Part shown: positions 44,239-54,003 of the stretch, one piece after another
Position numbering within the stretch: the stretch's first letter is position 1
How the letters are laid out: every line of letters starts with the position of its first letter
Assembly (NCBI GenBank): GCA_020722965.1
Contig: DYJT01000006.1
Coordinates: 4,265 to 67,910 of the forward strand
Origin: Brachyspira murdochii
Lineage (GTDB): Bacteria > Spirochaetota > JAAYUW01
Reading direction: 5' to 3'
Length of the DNA stretch: 63,646 bases
Made by a program: the position numbers and the translations under genes
The notes under the pieces: model-generated
The model's database searches: none
What the model was told of the DNA's origin: nothing
Seen by the model: the letters and a program-made list of their open reading frames with translations, nothing else

Positions 44239-45800
44239 TCTTTTAGTTCATCTTTAAAATATTTATCTGCGGATAGAAGTGGGAGTATCAGCGATTGACC
44301 TAAAGCGCAAAAAGATGTTTTTTCCATTGCTTTTGCTATTTTAATCGAATCTTGCCAATCATGCTCCGAAAGTTTTCTCTTATAAAGCTGTATCGATCTA
44401 TCTAATAAGATTTTTGTTCCTATTCTGCAAGGAGAACACTTACCACAGGATTCGTGTGCGAAAAATTTCATTACAGATCTCAGGAAATCAGGTATCTCTG
44501 TTTTTTGATCCATTATTAATATCGCTCCAGATCCAAGAACCGCAGCCCATTGTCCTAAAGAATCGTAATCTAATGGTGTATCTAACATCTCTTCAGAAAT
44601 CAAAGCCCCAGCAGATCCACCAATTTGAGCAGCTTTAAATTTGGAACCAGGAGCCATACCACCTGCATATTCGTTTATTATCTGTCTTAAACTGATTCCC
44701 ATTGGTACTTCAATAAGTCCTGGATGATTAACCTTCCCCAACATAGTATAAACTTTAGTTCCTGGTGCATTTTCTGTACCAAATCTTTTAAACCATGCTG
44801 ACCCATTCAATAAAATATTTGGAATATTTGAAAGAGTCTCGACATTATTTACCACTGTAGGCTTATCCCTAAAACCTACCTGACCAGGAAAAGGTGGTTT
44901 TGCCCTTGGATGACCTCTTTTACCTTCCATAGATTCTATTAAAGCGGTTTCTTCGCCACAGACATAAGCACCTGCTCCTTTTCTAATCTCAATATCAAAC
45001 GAGAAATCAGTTCCAAATATATTGTTTCCTAAAAATCCATATTCTCTTGCATCATCTATTGCTTTTGCAAGTCTCTGTATAGAAAGGCTATATTCGCCTC
45101 TAATATAAACAAAACCTTTACTTGCTCCAACTGCATAGCCACAAATGGTCATTCCCTCTATCAATTTATGCGGATCACCTTCTAAAATTAGTCTATCTTT
45201 AAATGTCCCAGGCTCACCCTCATCTGCGTTACATACAACATATTTCTCACCAGCAATAGGGGCTGTGAAACTCCATTTCAAACCAGTAGGGAAACCTGCA
45301 CCACCTCTACCTCTAAGACCTGATTTTTTAACCTCATCGACTACATCCGAAGGTTTCATATTGGTTAATACTTTGCCAAGAGCTTCATAACCCATTGTAG
45401 CGATATACTCTTCAATCGATTCAGGATTTATCACTCCCGCTCGCTCAAGAACTATTCTGTTTTGTTTTGTTAATGTTTCTCTTATTGGTGAAATAGAGAT
45501 GTTTGGTATTTCAAAAGATTCAGATAAAACTAATCTTTTAACGGCTCTTCCTTTTAATAGATGCTCATTTACAATTTCTGAAACATCATTTACAGAGACA
45601 TTAGTGTATAGAATAGAATCAGGAAAAACAAGGATGATTACCCCTTTCCCTATAAGGTTTACCGAACCAGTTTCAGATATTTTTACTTCCTGATCAAGAC
45701 CGGCTTTTTTAATTTCCTTTTCAAACTGATATTTTACAGCATAAGCGCCAGCATCTATAGTGTTTTGGTCAATAACAAAAAGAAGATGTGATCTATGCAT
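44226..45800 (-). CDS. hydB: [FeFe]-hydrogenase NADH-binding subunit (HydB), short form
   Basis: About 524 aa NuoF-like subunit that binds FMN and NADH. RGRGGAGFPTGLKW (~162-175), CNADEGEPGTFKDR, GAGAYVCGEETALI and the C-terminal 4Fe-4S ligands SCGKCSPCRIG plus a later Cys are intact. The N-terminal ~100 residues are thioredoxin-like but contain no Cys, so the extra 2Fe-2S cluster of bifurcating HydB proteins is absent. The usual C-terminal two-4Fe-4S ferredoxin domain is also missing. ATG 45800 follows AAGGAGG and overlaps the hydC stop by 8 bp, replacing a start at 45824. Confidence 0.9.
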   Translation of the reverse strand: MHRSHLLFVIDQNTIDAGAYAVKYQFEKEIKKAGLDQEVKISETGSVNLIGKGVIILVFPDSILYTNVSVNDVSEIVNEHLLKGRAVKRLVLSESFEIPNISISPIRETLTKQNRIVLERAGVINPESIEEYIATMGYEALGKVLTNMKPSDVVDEVKKSGLRGRGGAGFPTGLKWSFTAPIAGEKYVVCNADEGEPGTFKDRLILEGDPHKLIEGMTICGYAVGASKGFVYIRGEYSLSIQRLAKAIDDAREYGFLGNNIFGTDFSFDIEIRKGAGAYVCGEETALIESMEGKRGHPRAKPPFPGQVGFRDKPTVVNNVETLSNIPNILLNGSAWFKRFGTENAPGTKVYTMLGKVNHPGLIEVPMGISLRQIINEYAGGMAPGSKFKAAQIGGSAGALISEEMLDTPLDYDSLGQWAAVLGSGAILIMDQKTEIPDFLRSVMKFFAHESCGKCSPCRIGTKILLDRSIQLYKRKLSEHDWQDSIKIAKAMEKTSFCALGQSLILPLLSADKYFKDELKDYFA

Positions 45801-46263
45801 TTGAGCCTCCTTTTCGAAGGTCATCTATTATCTTTCTAATTTTTTCCCTCGTTAAATTTCCATATACTACATCATTGATCATGCATGCTGGTGCAACACC
45901 ACATACTCCAAGACAAGCACTTGTTTCAAGGGTAAACATCTTATCGGGTGTTGTCATACCGATCTTCTCTAAGTTTAATACCTCTTTAAACTCTTTTAAT
46001 ATATCCAATGCCCCCATTACATGGCATGGCGCTGACTCACAGACTCTGATGATGTATTTACCTCTTGGTTCAAGACTATACATCGAATAAAATGTCGCTA
46101 CACCCTGGACCTTTGAAACCGGCATATCAAGGTATTTTGCGACTTCTTTTAAATCTTCAGAAGAAATATAATGATCTTCTTTTGAATCCTGAATATCATG
46201 AAGGATAAATAAAAGATTCTCAGGATCAGCAGAATATTTTTCGATTATTTGTTTATCCATCAC
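45793..46263 (-). CDS. hydC: [FeFe]-hydrogenase 2Fe-2S subunit (HydC)
   Basis: 156 aa NuoE-like electron carrier. The 2Fe-2S ligands are CESAPC (C-x4-C) and CLGVCG (C-x3-C), and VQGVATFYSMY is the usual fold block. Lies between hydA and hydB on one transcript, 9 bp after the hydA stop, and overlaps hydB. Length is typical (150-165). Confidence 0.93.
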   Translation of the reverse strand: MMDKQIIEKYSADPENLLFILHDIQDSKEDHYISSEDLKEVAKYLDMPVSKVQGVATFYSMYSLEPRGKYIIRVCESAPCHVMGALDILKEFKEVLNLEKIGMTTPDKMFTLETSACLGVCGVAPACMINDVVYGNLTREKIRKIIDDLRKGGSNA

Positions 46264-46272
46264 TGCCTCCTG

Positions 46273-48015
46273 TTATAATAAAGAATCTCTTTTTACAAAA
46301 TGAGTATGCAATAATTCATGAGACTTGTGGGAAAGTGGTTTTTCGAGAAAATCTTTATATACTTTTTCTATCATTGGGTTTTCATGTGATTTTCTAATCT
46401 TCATACCACCATCTTCATCATACAAACCTTTGGCTCTTTCCATTCTTCTTTCGAGTGTCGAACCATATGGTTGTCCACCACCGCCAACACATCCGCCTGG
46501 GCATGCCATTATCTCTATAAAATGATATGGGCTCGGTTGCCCTTTATTTTTTGCTTCTTTAACCTTATCAAGGACCTTTCTTGCGTTTGCCAATCCATGA
46601 GCAACGGCACAGCTCAATTTTGTCCCTTCGACATCAACTGTAAACTCTTTAACACCTTCAAAACCTCTTGCCTCCATAATATCACAGGATTCCAATGCTT
46701 TACCGGTAACAAGTTCATAGGCAGTTCTTAAGGCTGCTTCCATAACTCCACCGGTAGTACCAAAAATTGTTGCAGCACCAGAATAAGCACCCATAAGATC
46801 ATCTGGTTGACCATCATCAATTGTATTCAAATTGATTCCGACCTGCCTCAACATCTGAATAAATTCCCTTGTTGTTAATACATGATCTACATCTGTAAAA
46901 CCGCTTGATTTCATTTCGGGTCTTTTTGCTTCATATTTTTTAGCCGTACATGGCATAATTGACACCGTAACAATCTTTGCTGGATCAATATTATATGCCC
47001 TGGCAAAATAGGTTTTAGATAAAGCACCAAACATCTGTTGAGGAGATTTAGCTGATGAAATTCCTTCTATAATTTCGGGATAAAAGGTTTCCATAAATTT
47101 TACCCATCCAGGTGAACAGGATGTAACTAATGGGAAAGGACCTTTGTTATGAAGTCTTTCAATAAACTCACTCCCCTCTTCCATTATAGTTAAATCTGCA
47201 GTAAAGTTGGTATCAAAAACATAATCAAAACCAAGCATCTTTAATGCATTATACATTTTACCAACTAGATTTGTTCCAGCAGGTAAATCAAATTCTTCTG
47301 CCAAAGACACTCTTATAGCAGGAGCTTCCTGGACAATTACGACTTTATCCGGGTCATTAATTGCATCCCAAACCTTATCTATCTCAATTGGCTCATGCAA
47401 TGCTCCGGTTGGGCAAACTGCTACACATTGACCACAGTTTATACAAACAGATTCAGCCATCTTCCCAGAAGGTGTTGTTATCTCTGTTTCAAAGCCTCTT
47501 CCCATTGCTTCAATAGCAAAAACGCTCTGAACCTCCTGGCATGCTCTTAAGCATCTCCCACATAAAATACATTTATCTGGTTCTCTAATTATAGACAGAG
47601 ATGAATCATCAATTGGTTTTCTATTAAGTATCTTGGGAATCTTTGTCCTATCTATTCCAAGTTGTTTAGCAAGAGCTTGAAGTTCACAGTATCCATTTTT
47701 AACACATGTTAAACAATCATCGGGGTGGTTTGCAAGAATTAACTCTACAACTGTTTTTCTTGCTTCAATTATCTCTTTGCTTTTTGTGATAATTTCCATA
47801 TTATTTGTTACAGGAGTTGTACATGATCTTTTATAACCTTTTTGCCCTTTGATTTCTACGATACATACTCCACAATTCCCGGTAGGAGTCAGATCTTTAT
47901 GATAGCATAATCTTGGAATATCTATCCCCGCTTTTTCAGCAGCAGTTATTATATTACAACCCATTGGTACTTCGACTTTTTTACCATCGATAACGACGGT
48001 AACAGTAGAACTCAT
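46273..48015 (-). CDS. hydA: [FeFe]-hydrogenase catalytic subunit (HydA)
   Basis: About 580 aa. An N-terminal 2Fe-2S domain (CYHKDLTPTGNCGVC) is followed by a His-Cys3 4Fe-4S motif (HPDDCLTCVKNGYC), two 4Fe-4S clusters (CILCGRC, CINCGQC), then the H-cluster domain with TSCSPGW, MPCTAKKYEAKRPEM and MACPGGCVGGGGQP. This is the M3-like layout of trimeric NAD-linked hydrogenases. It ends without the extra C-terminal 2Fe-2S domain of the longest HydA proteins. ATG 48015 has AGGAGG 5 bp upstream; the frame extends 9 codons further but without a site. Maturases HydE, F and G are not in the window. Confidence 0.95.
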   Translation of the reverse strand: MSSTVTVVIDGKKVEVPMGCNIITAAEKAGIDIPRLCYHKDLTPTGNCGVCIVEIKGQKGYKRSCTTPVTNNMEIITKSKEIIEARKTVVELILANHPDDCLTCVKNGYCELQALAKQLGIDRTKIPKILNRKPIDDSSLSIIREPDKCILCGRCLRACQEVQSVFAIEAMGRGFETEITTPSGKMAESVCINCGQCVAVCPTGALHEPIEIDKVWDAINDPDKVVIVQEAPAIRVSLAEEFDLPAGTNLVGKMYNALKMLGFDYVFDTNFTADLTIMEEGSEFIERLHNKGPFPLVTSCSPGWVKFMETFYPEIIEGISSAKSPQQMFGALSKTYFARAYNIDPAKIVTVSIMPCTAKKYEAKRPEMKSSGFTDVDHVLTTREFIQMLRQVGINLNTIDDGQPDDLMGAYSGAATIFGTTGGVMEAALRTAYELVTGKALESCDIMEARGFEGVKEFTVDVEGTKLSCAVAHGLANARKVLDKVKEAKNKGQPSPYHFIEIMACPGGCVGGGGQPYGSTLERRMERAKGLYDEDGGMKIRKSHENPMIEKVYKDFLEKPLSHKSHELLHTHFVKRDSLL

Positions 48016-48070
48016 ATAGCCTCCTAATTCTTGATTTTTCAATGTAATTTACACTTAACACAATAGTAAA

Positions 48071-48098
48071 TTAATGCAACTATTTTAATGCAACTATT
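48071..48098. repeat. Perfect 14-bp tandem duplication upstream of hydA
   Basis: TTAATGCAACTATT occurs twice head to tail between hydA and mtgA. ATTCTTGATTT is also repeated nearby (~48028 and ~48109). Confidence 0.85.
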
Positions 48099-48163
48099 TA
48101 TTTTAAATTCTTGATTTATTTTTCTAATTTATTTATTTTTTAAATTTATTATCTTGTTAACAG

Positions 48164-48850
48164 ATGAGAAAATTAAAAAAATTTATAGTTTTAACTTTAA
48201 TCTTTATTTTTGTTTTTCATTTAATTTTTATTATTTTTATTGGGATTTCATCTTTAGTTTATTTAAAATATAACCCGCAAATTACATCTTTAATGATATA
48301 TAGAAATTTGTTTTTTAAATATAAAACGATACCGATGAGATATGTTCCTATTTCAAATGTTCCCAGAATTCTTCAGAGAATGATAATTTATATTGAAGAT
48401 GGAAACTTTTATAAACATCATGGTGTTGACTTTGAATCACTTAAAGAAGCTTTCAGGGTAAATAAAAAATTCAATAAGATAATCTCCGGTGGAAGCACTA
48501 TAACGATGCAGCTTGCAAGAACTCTTTTTTTAGTTCCAGACAGAAATTATTTAAGAAAATATTTAGAAATAATTGCCGCATTAGAAATGGATTTAATTAT
48601 TCCTAAAAAAAGAATTTTAGAGTTATACCTTAATTATGTAGAATTTGGTAAAGGGATTTATGGAGTTCAAACAGCATCATACCATTATTATAAAAAATGC
48701 TTATATAATCTTTCATATTATCAACTAGCCCAACTTGTTACAATATTGGCAAGCCCTATAAAATATAATGTTTATACTGCATTGAGAAGTAAAAAGTTAA
48801 GACAGAGATTCTATTTTTTGAATCAAAAGTTTCATATTTTAATACAATAA
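48164..48850 (+). CDS. mtgA: Monofunctional peptidoglycan glycosyltransferase (GT51)
   Basis: 228 aa. Polymerises lipid II glycan chains at the outer face of the inner membrane. One N-terminal membrane helix (~8-32) is followed by GT51 motifs: catalytic Glu78 in YIEDGNFYKHHGVD, GGSTITMQLARTLFL (109-123), and second Glu153 in ILELYLNYVEFGKGIYGVQTAS. There is no penicillin-binding transpeptidase domain, so it is not a class A PBP. Divergent from the hydrogenase operon. Confidence 0.92.
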   Translation: MRKLKKFIVLTLIFIFVFHLIFIIFIGISSLVYLKYNPQITSLMIYRNLFFKYKTIPMRYVPISNVPRILQRMIIYIEDGNFYKHHGVDFESLKEAFRVNKKFNKIISGGSTITMQLARTLFLVPDRNYLRKYLEIIAALEMDLIIPKKRILELYLNYVEFGKGIYGVQTASYHYYKKCLYNLSYYQLAQLVTILASPIKYNVYTALRSKKLRQRFYFLNQKFHILIQ

Positions 48851-48954
48851 TTTTGATAAAAACCTAATTAAATTTTTGATAATATTCTTAATAATTATTT
48901 TAATAATAAGCTTAATACGATAATTTTGATACGATATTTTAATAATTATAGATT
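48851..48954. repeat. Degenerate repeats after mtgA
   Basis: AATAATTTTGATA-type units recur at least three times in the 104-bp spacer and resemble the last codons of mtgA (ATTTTAATACAATAA). Confidence 0.55.
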
Positions 48955-50166
48955 TTACCACTTTTGAAATTTTATTAAAATATCTTTCAAAGTCTGATAG
49001 AATATTTCTATCTGATTTAGTGTTTCATCGAGAAATAAACTTATTCTTATCCCTTTATCTGAAAATTCAGAGGGAATTCCAAAGAGAGCTGTGTCCTGAC
49101 TTGCCTTTTTAACATTAGACGAGCAGGCTGATCCAATTGAAACCATTATATCTTTTTCATCCAAAAGGGTCTGTAAAACCTGTGCAGGTATCTTTTTATT
49201 ATATAACTTGATAATATATGGTGAAAAATTAATTGAATCGCTTTTTTTATCCGTTAAGATAAACAAATGATTTGCTATCATAGTATCAATAGCTACTAAA
49301 TCCATTAATTTTTCTTTTTTCTGCATTGTTTGATTGAGTCTTAATTCTATTGTATTGTAAAGTTCTTCAATAGCCGAAATTGTCGATGAGATTGCTGCAA
49401 CATTTTCGGTTGAAGGGAAAATTCCGTACATCTGATATCCGCCAAAAATAAAAGGTTTAATTTTTTTTAAATCTTTAATAAATAATATTGAACAACCTTT
49501 TAATCCTCCAAATTTATGTGAAGAAAAAGAGATGGTATCAATATTTTTAATATTGAAAAATGGAATTTTTAAAAATCCTTGAACTGCATCTATATGAATA
49601 ATCATACTTTCATTCTTAGTTCTGGCATATTCTATTATCTTTTCTATAGGTAAAATTAGTCCATTTTCATTGTTTACCCATTGTAAAATCAAGATGTCGG
49701 GATTTAAAAGATCGATTTGGTCACAATACACTGAAAAGACATATTGCATTATATCTTCGTTATCTTTTAATTTATTATAAAGCTTATGAAAATTTATCTT
49801 ACAAAGCTGTATATCTTTTATTGATTTAACCGTTTCAACTATAGATGGATGATCTGTTTCATTAAACATTATTTTAATCTTTTTATTTCTATTTTTAAGT
49901 TTTAAATATTCGGCTGCGCCTTTAATAGCTATATTATTTGAAAGGGTTGCACTAGATGTGAAAATAATTTTACCATTATTGTTAGCACTAAAATTGGATA
50001 TATATTTTAAAAAGGAAAATGAAGCCTCTTCAATTATCTGGCTCGATCTTTTCCCCTCTTTATGTATTGAAGAAGGGTTTGCAAAGTTATTCTGGCAAAT
50101 CTGTAAAAATTTCTCTTTTACTGACTCCAATGGTTTTGTCGTCGCTGCATTATCTAAATATATCAT
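48955..50166 (-). CDS. Cysteine desulfurase (NifS/IscS family)
   Basis: 403 aa PLP enzyme that takes sulfur from cysteine for Fe-S clusters or tRNA thiolation. YLDNAATTKPL at the N-terminus, HIDAVQG (~180), PLP-lysine in SSHKFGG (~217), and the persulfide Cys in GSACSS near 347 are all visible. The diverged middle region and lack of an iscU, mnmA or nifU neighbour prevent choosing between IscS and NifS. Start overlaps the murJ stop by one base (TAATG), so it is in the murJ operon. Confidence 0.9.
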   Translation of the reverse strand: MIYLDNAATTKPLESVKEKFLQICQNNFANPSSIHKEGKRSSQIIEEASFSFLKYISNFSANNNGKIIFTSSATLSNNIAIKGAAEYLKLKNRNKKIKIMFNETDHPSIVETVKSIKDIQLCKINFHKLYNKLKDNEDIMQYVFSVYCDQIDLLNPDILILQWVNNENGLILPIEKIIEYARTKNESMIIHIDAVQGFLKIPFFNIKNIDTISFSSHKFGGLKGCSILFIKDLKKIKPFIFGGYQMYGIFPSTENVAAISSTISAIEELYNTIELRLNQTMQKKEKLMDLVAIDTMIANHLFILTDKKSDSINFSPYIIKLYNKKIPAQVLQTLLDEKDIMVSIGSACSSNVKKASQDTALFGIPSEFSDKGIRISLFLDETLNQIEIFYQTLKDILIKFQKW

Positions 50167-51737
50167 TAGATTTTTTTCCCTTTTATTTTTGACTTAAATG
50201 AAATAAAAATATCATCTATTAACTTGACTCTCAATAGTTTAAATCCAAAAAAGATTATTAAAATATTTAAAAACAAAAAAGTGGATAGTTTTAAAACAAT
50301 AATTAAAAATTGGATAGAAAAAGAGGTCTTTGTAAAACCAATAAAATGGCGTGAAAAAATCAAATTGATAATAACTACTATTGATGACACTAAGACAGTT
50401 TTGATTGTAAAAACCAAAATTTCTTTATTTAAAGAGATTTTTAAAATTATTTTCGCAAGGAACATTAGCATCAATAGCTGGGTTAATGTATTTAATGAAT
50501 TGGCTATTGCTATTGCATTTATCCCGAAGAATTGATCGAAAACTTTTATATAACTGAAAAATAGTATTATTGAAATAGAAGAAACAAGTACCTGAGATTT
50601 CCATATCTTATATGAATAAAATAGGGATATATATATATTTGAAATAGTTATAAAGATTATTCCAGGCATATAAAGAGAAAAAATTAAAGAGGTAATCTTA
50701 ACATCATCTATTGAAAAAGCACCATGATAAAAAATAATCTGGGTAATTGGTCTGGAAAATCCAATCATGATAGAGCAAATAGGTATTGTCAGTAAAAGGG
50801 AAAGCTCAATAGCTTTATTAAGTGTTTGAACCAGAATATTTTTATTGTTTTGCTGTACTAACTCTGAAAAAGATGGTAAAAAAACCTGTGCCATTGCTAC
50901 AGATATTAAGCCTATAGGAAGCTGGAAGAGTCTTTGAGCAAGATAATGATAGGTTTGCCCTCCATCATACATAGATAAAAAATAGGTTGAGATAAATATA
51001 TTAACTTGATAAGTTGCGGAGGTAATCAGCGAAGGACCCATAAGTTTAAATACCTCAAAGATATTCATCCAATTCTTAGGCCATTTGAATATTACTCTAA
51101 TCCCATTTTTATATGAAAAATAAACTATAAAAATTAATTGAAAGATACCTCCAAACAAGACGGCATAGATAAAAAGTTGAAGCGAAATTTTTTTAATTAT
51201 AGCAAAATAGACTATGACAATTATAAATATAATATTAAAAACAGATTGTGAAATTGAAGGGACAAAGAATTTAAAGATTGCGTTCATAGAAGATGAAAAA
51301 AATGATACTAAAGAGATAATAAATAGATAAATAAAAAAATATCTCGATAGGTAGATGGTTTGTTCTATTTTTGTTGGAGAAAACTTATCGAAACCCTTTA
51401 CCAGAAAAGGCATGTAAGATGGTAAAAACACTATTAATATTGTTGTAAAGACCAACAAAAGCAAAACAAAAACTGTAAAAAAGCTACTCTGAAATTCCTC
51501 CTTTTCTTTATCATCAGAGACACTTTTCAAAACAGGAATATATGAATTTGTCATCGCGCCTTCAGCAAAAATGGATCTAAAGGTATTAGGCACCTTAAAT
51601 GCCGCATTAAAAATATCTTGAACCTGTGGTTTAAAAAAATGTGTAACAAATGTATCTCTAAGCAATCCGAAGATTCTTGAAATAAATATCCCTAATGAGG
51701 AACTAAAAATATTTTTAACTGTTTTCTTGCTACTCAT
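50166..51737 (-). CDS. murJ: Lipid II flippase MurJ
   Basis: 523 aa, about 14 membrane helices. Flips undecaprenyl-linked peptidoglycan precursor to the outer face. The N-terminal hallmark SLGIFISRIFGLLRDTFVTHFF...DIFNAAFKVPNTFRSIFAEGAMTNSYIPV contains the essential Arg residues of the MATE/MOP cavity. Overlaps the preceding 170-aa gene by 4 bp (ATGA) and the cysteine desulfurase by 1 bp, so the three are coupled. Works upstream of MtgA, whose gene is 1.3 kb away. Confidence 0.94.
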   Translation of the reverse strand: MSSKKTVKNIFSSSLGIFISRIFGLLRDTFVTHFFKPQVQDIFNAAFKVPNTFRSIFAEGAMTNSYIPVLKSVSDDKEKEEFQSSFFTVFVLLLLVFTTILIVFLPSYMPFLVKGFDKFSPTKIEQTIYLSRYFFIYLFIISLVSFFSSSMNAIFKFFVPSISQSVFNIIFIIVIVYFAIIKKISLQLFIYAVLFGGIFQLIFIVYFSYKNGIRVIFKWPKNWMNIFEVFKLMGPSLITSATYQVNIFISTYFLSMYDGGQTYHYLAQRLFQLPIGLISVAMAQVFLPSFSELVQQNNKNILVQTLNKAIELSLLLTIPICSIMIGFSRPITQIIFYHGAFSIDDVKITSLIFSLYMPGIIFITISNIYISLFYSYKIWKSQVLVSSISIILFFSYIKVFDQFFGINAIAIANSLNTLTQLLMLMFLAKIILKISLNKEILVFTIKTVLVSSIVVIINLIFSRHFIGFTKTSFSIQFLIIVLKLSTFLFLNILIIFFGFKLLRVKLIDDIFISFKSKIKGKKI

Positions 51738-52246
51738 TTAATCTTACCATAATCTATTGTCCTGGATTCATAAACCTTTTTTTCATTATACAAAATTCTA
51801 ATAAAGAAATTTTGATTTAATCTATCTTGATCTTTTATGGAATATGAGAGAAGATAATGAACTCCTGTGTTTTTTAAAATCAGCTCATTTTTATCCTTTA
51901 TATTATTAGCCAGCAATTCGGTTCCATCAGAAAAAACAATCTTACAAATTATCTTCGAAAAATCAAAATCCCTATCTTCCCCTTCATTAAAAATATACAA
52001 ATCGACAAAAAAACCTTTTTGGGTAAATTCATATTCAAACTCAACAGAGAAATTTTCTATATAAAATTTATTATTCTCATCACTGAGTCTTTCCATTGCT
52101 GGTTTATAAATTAAGAAAATTATAAGCAACAAAAGCCCGACATTTCCAAGTATAAACACTGTATTCCATTTTCTAGTAGGTTTTTTCTTTGGTGCAAGAG
52201 ATCTTCTTTCTTCTGGTTTTAAAAAATATTTAAAATGATCGCTCAT
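51734..52246 (-). CDS. Single-pass membrane protein, unknown
   Basis: 170 aa. A basic cytoplasmic stretch with Pro/Lys/Arg (1-27), one helix (~29-47), and a ~115-aa extracytoplasmic beta-rich domain resembling a small immunoglobulin-like or CARDB sandwich (strand alternation, conserved-looking KIVFSDGTELL). No family recognised. Overlaps murJ by 4 bp, hinting at a role in the envelope; that is inference. Confidence 0.5.
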   Translation of the reverse strand: MSDHFKYFLKPEERRSLAPKKKPTRKWNTVFILGNVGLLLLIIFLIYKPAMERLSDENNKFYIENFSVEFEYEFTQKGFFVDLYIFNEGEDRDFDFSKIICKIVFSDGTELLANNIKDKNELILKNTGVHYLLSYSIKDQDRLNQNFFIRILYNEKKVYESRTIDYGKIK

Positions 52247-52290
52247 ATTAACCCATTAATTTTATTTTTTATTAAAAGCTTTATGGAAAG

Positions 52291-53985
52291 TCAACTATAA
52301 AGTGATTCAATGGATAAAGGAAGTTGATCAATTAAATCACTAACAATAATCGATTGCAAAGCACTATCTTTTTTGTAAAGATTTAAAGAAATCTCATCCT
52401 GTAAGCAAAGTAAAATTTTGGCGGCATCATCTATATCATAATTTGAAAGTAATGCCGAAAAAACTCCTGCGATAAAATCCCCTGTCCCAGCCTTTGAATA
52501 GCCGCTAAAACATCCTTCATTGCAGTATATCCCTTTGCCCCCTATGAAATAGGAAATGTAATCTTTAAGCAAAAGTCCATCTATAATACCTGATTTAAAA
52601 AATAATTTTCCCTTTTCTATAATTGGAATATTCTCAGATTTAATATCTTTCTCATTTAAATAATTTTCAAAGGATTGAAATAATCTTTCAAACTCCTTTG
52701 GATGAGGTGTAAAAATTATTTTAGCGTTCTTTGAGGAGGATATTCTTACAAACTGATCGAAATTTTTAGAAATTATATTTAACCCATCACCATCGATTAG
52801 TATATTAACCTTATAATCTTTAAAAAGATTGAAAAAATCGAAAAATTTCTGATAATCTATCCCAAAACCAGAACCCAATAAAATAGTATCATTAAATGGC
52901 TTTTTATTTTTGCTTAATATTTGTCTTAATGATGAAAAATCATGACTTTCATCATAACCCAATGTAATTATATAAGGGATTGTAGATTTACAAAATCCTT
53001 CTAATTCTTTTTTAACAAGAAGATAGACATATCCCGCACCTGATCTTATTGCCGAATTTGATGCTATTATTGTTGCTCCTAAAGTAGAGATGAAATTTGA
53101 AACAATGAAAACTCTTCCGAAATTGCCTTTATGAGAATAAAAATCAGGTTTTTTCAATATTTTAATCAGATCTTTTTTTTCAATAAGCTCAATATTATTT
53201 TCTGAAATATCATCAGAACCCAACATATCGCATTGCAAAATAAGATATCCATCCGAGTATCTTCTGTTTTCAACATAGAAGAATTCCTCTTTTGCCCATT
53301 GCAACATCGAGGTTAAATCTGTTTTCAAAACCTTGCCAGAAAAGTTAGACAAACCTGTAGGTAAATCTATTGAAATCGTGAATGAATATAATTTTCTATT
53401 CTTTTCTATAAAATCTATTCTTCTTGTAAGCTTTTTATCGATTGGCGATTTTAATCCAATTCCGGTAAGACCATCTATCAAAAAGGGCACATCAAATATC
53501 TCTTTAATTATTTCTTTTATATTAGACTCATTATCTTCGAGATCTTCATCTAATAATTCATAAAAATAAATATTATTAAACCCCAAATTCTTTAACAATT
53601 TTTCTTGATATAACCTAAGCTCTGTCTTTCCTTTGCCAAAAAGAAGTATATTGATCTTAATATTTAAATCACTTCTTATGGCAATCTTTCTTGCAACAGC
53701 TAATGCATCTGCGCCATTATTTGCAGTACCTACTAAAAAAGAAATCTGCTTATTTTCAGAGTAGAAAATTTCGAGAGTTTTTTTTAATTTTTCATAAATA
53801 TTTTTTTGTTGCCAGAGTGGTTTAATTTGAAAAATCCTATCATCAATTCTATTTTCCAATAAGTGAAATAAAAAATCAGTAATAGAATTTGCAGCATTTT
53901 CCATAAGCAAAATTGCTTTGTAGTCTTTTTTTTCTATAAGAATCTTCTCGAAATCTTTAATTTCATTAAAACTATATAGTTTCAA
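52291..53985 (-). CDS. nnr: Bifunctional NAD(P)H-hydrate epimerase/dehydratase
   Basis: 564 aa repair enzyme for hydrated NAD(P)H. The N-terminal YjeF epimerase domain (1-~240) opens LLMENAANSI and includes a VGTANNGADALAVAR loop and LIDGLTGIGLKSP. The C-terminal ribokinase-like dehydratase domain (~270-564) shows SHKGNFGRVFIV, SNSAIRSGAGYVYL, ILLGSGFG, LIDGDGLN, FTPHPKEFERL and catalytic KAGTGDFIAG (~495-505). Both domains appear complete. It is expected to be ADP-dependent as in other bacteria. Confidence 0.92.
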   Translation of the reverse strand: MKLYSFNEIKDFEKILIEKKDYKAILLMENAANSITDFLFHLLENRIDDRIFQIKPLWQQKNIYEKLKKTLEIFYSENKQISFLVGTANNGADALAVARKIAIRSDLNIKINILLFGKGKTELRLYQEKLLKNLGFNNIYFYELLDEDLEDNESNIKEIIKEIFDVPFLIDGLTGIGLKSPIDKKLTRRIDFIEKNRKLYSFTISIDLPTGLSNFSGKVLKTDLTSMLQWAKEEFFYVENRRYSDGYLILQCDMLGSDDISENNIELIEKKDLIKILKKPDFYSHKGNFGRVFIVSNFISTLGATIIASNSAIRSGAGYVYLLVKKELEGFCKSTIPYIITLGYDESHDFSSLRQILSKNKKPFNDTILLGSGFGIDYQKFFDFFNLFKDYKVNILIDGDGLNIISKNFDQFVRISSSKNAKIIFTPHPKEFERLFQSFENYLNEKDIKSENIPIIEKGKLFFKSGIIDGLLLKDYISYFIGGKGIYCNEGCFSGYSKAGTGDFIAGVFSALLSNYDIDDAAKILLCLQDEISLNLYKKDSALQSIIVSDLIDQLPLSIESLYS

Positions 53986-54003
53986 AATAACTCCCTGAAA
54001 ATT

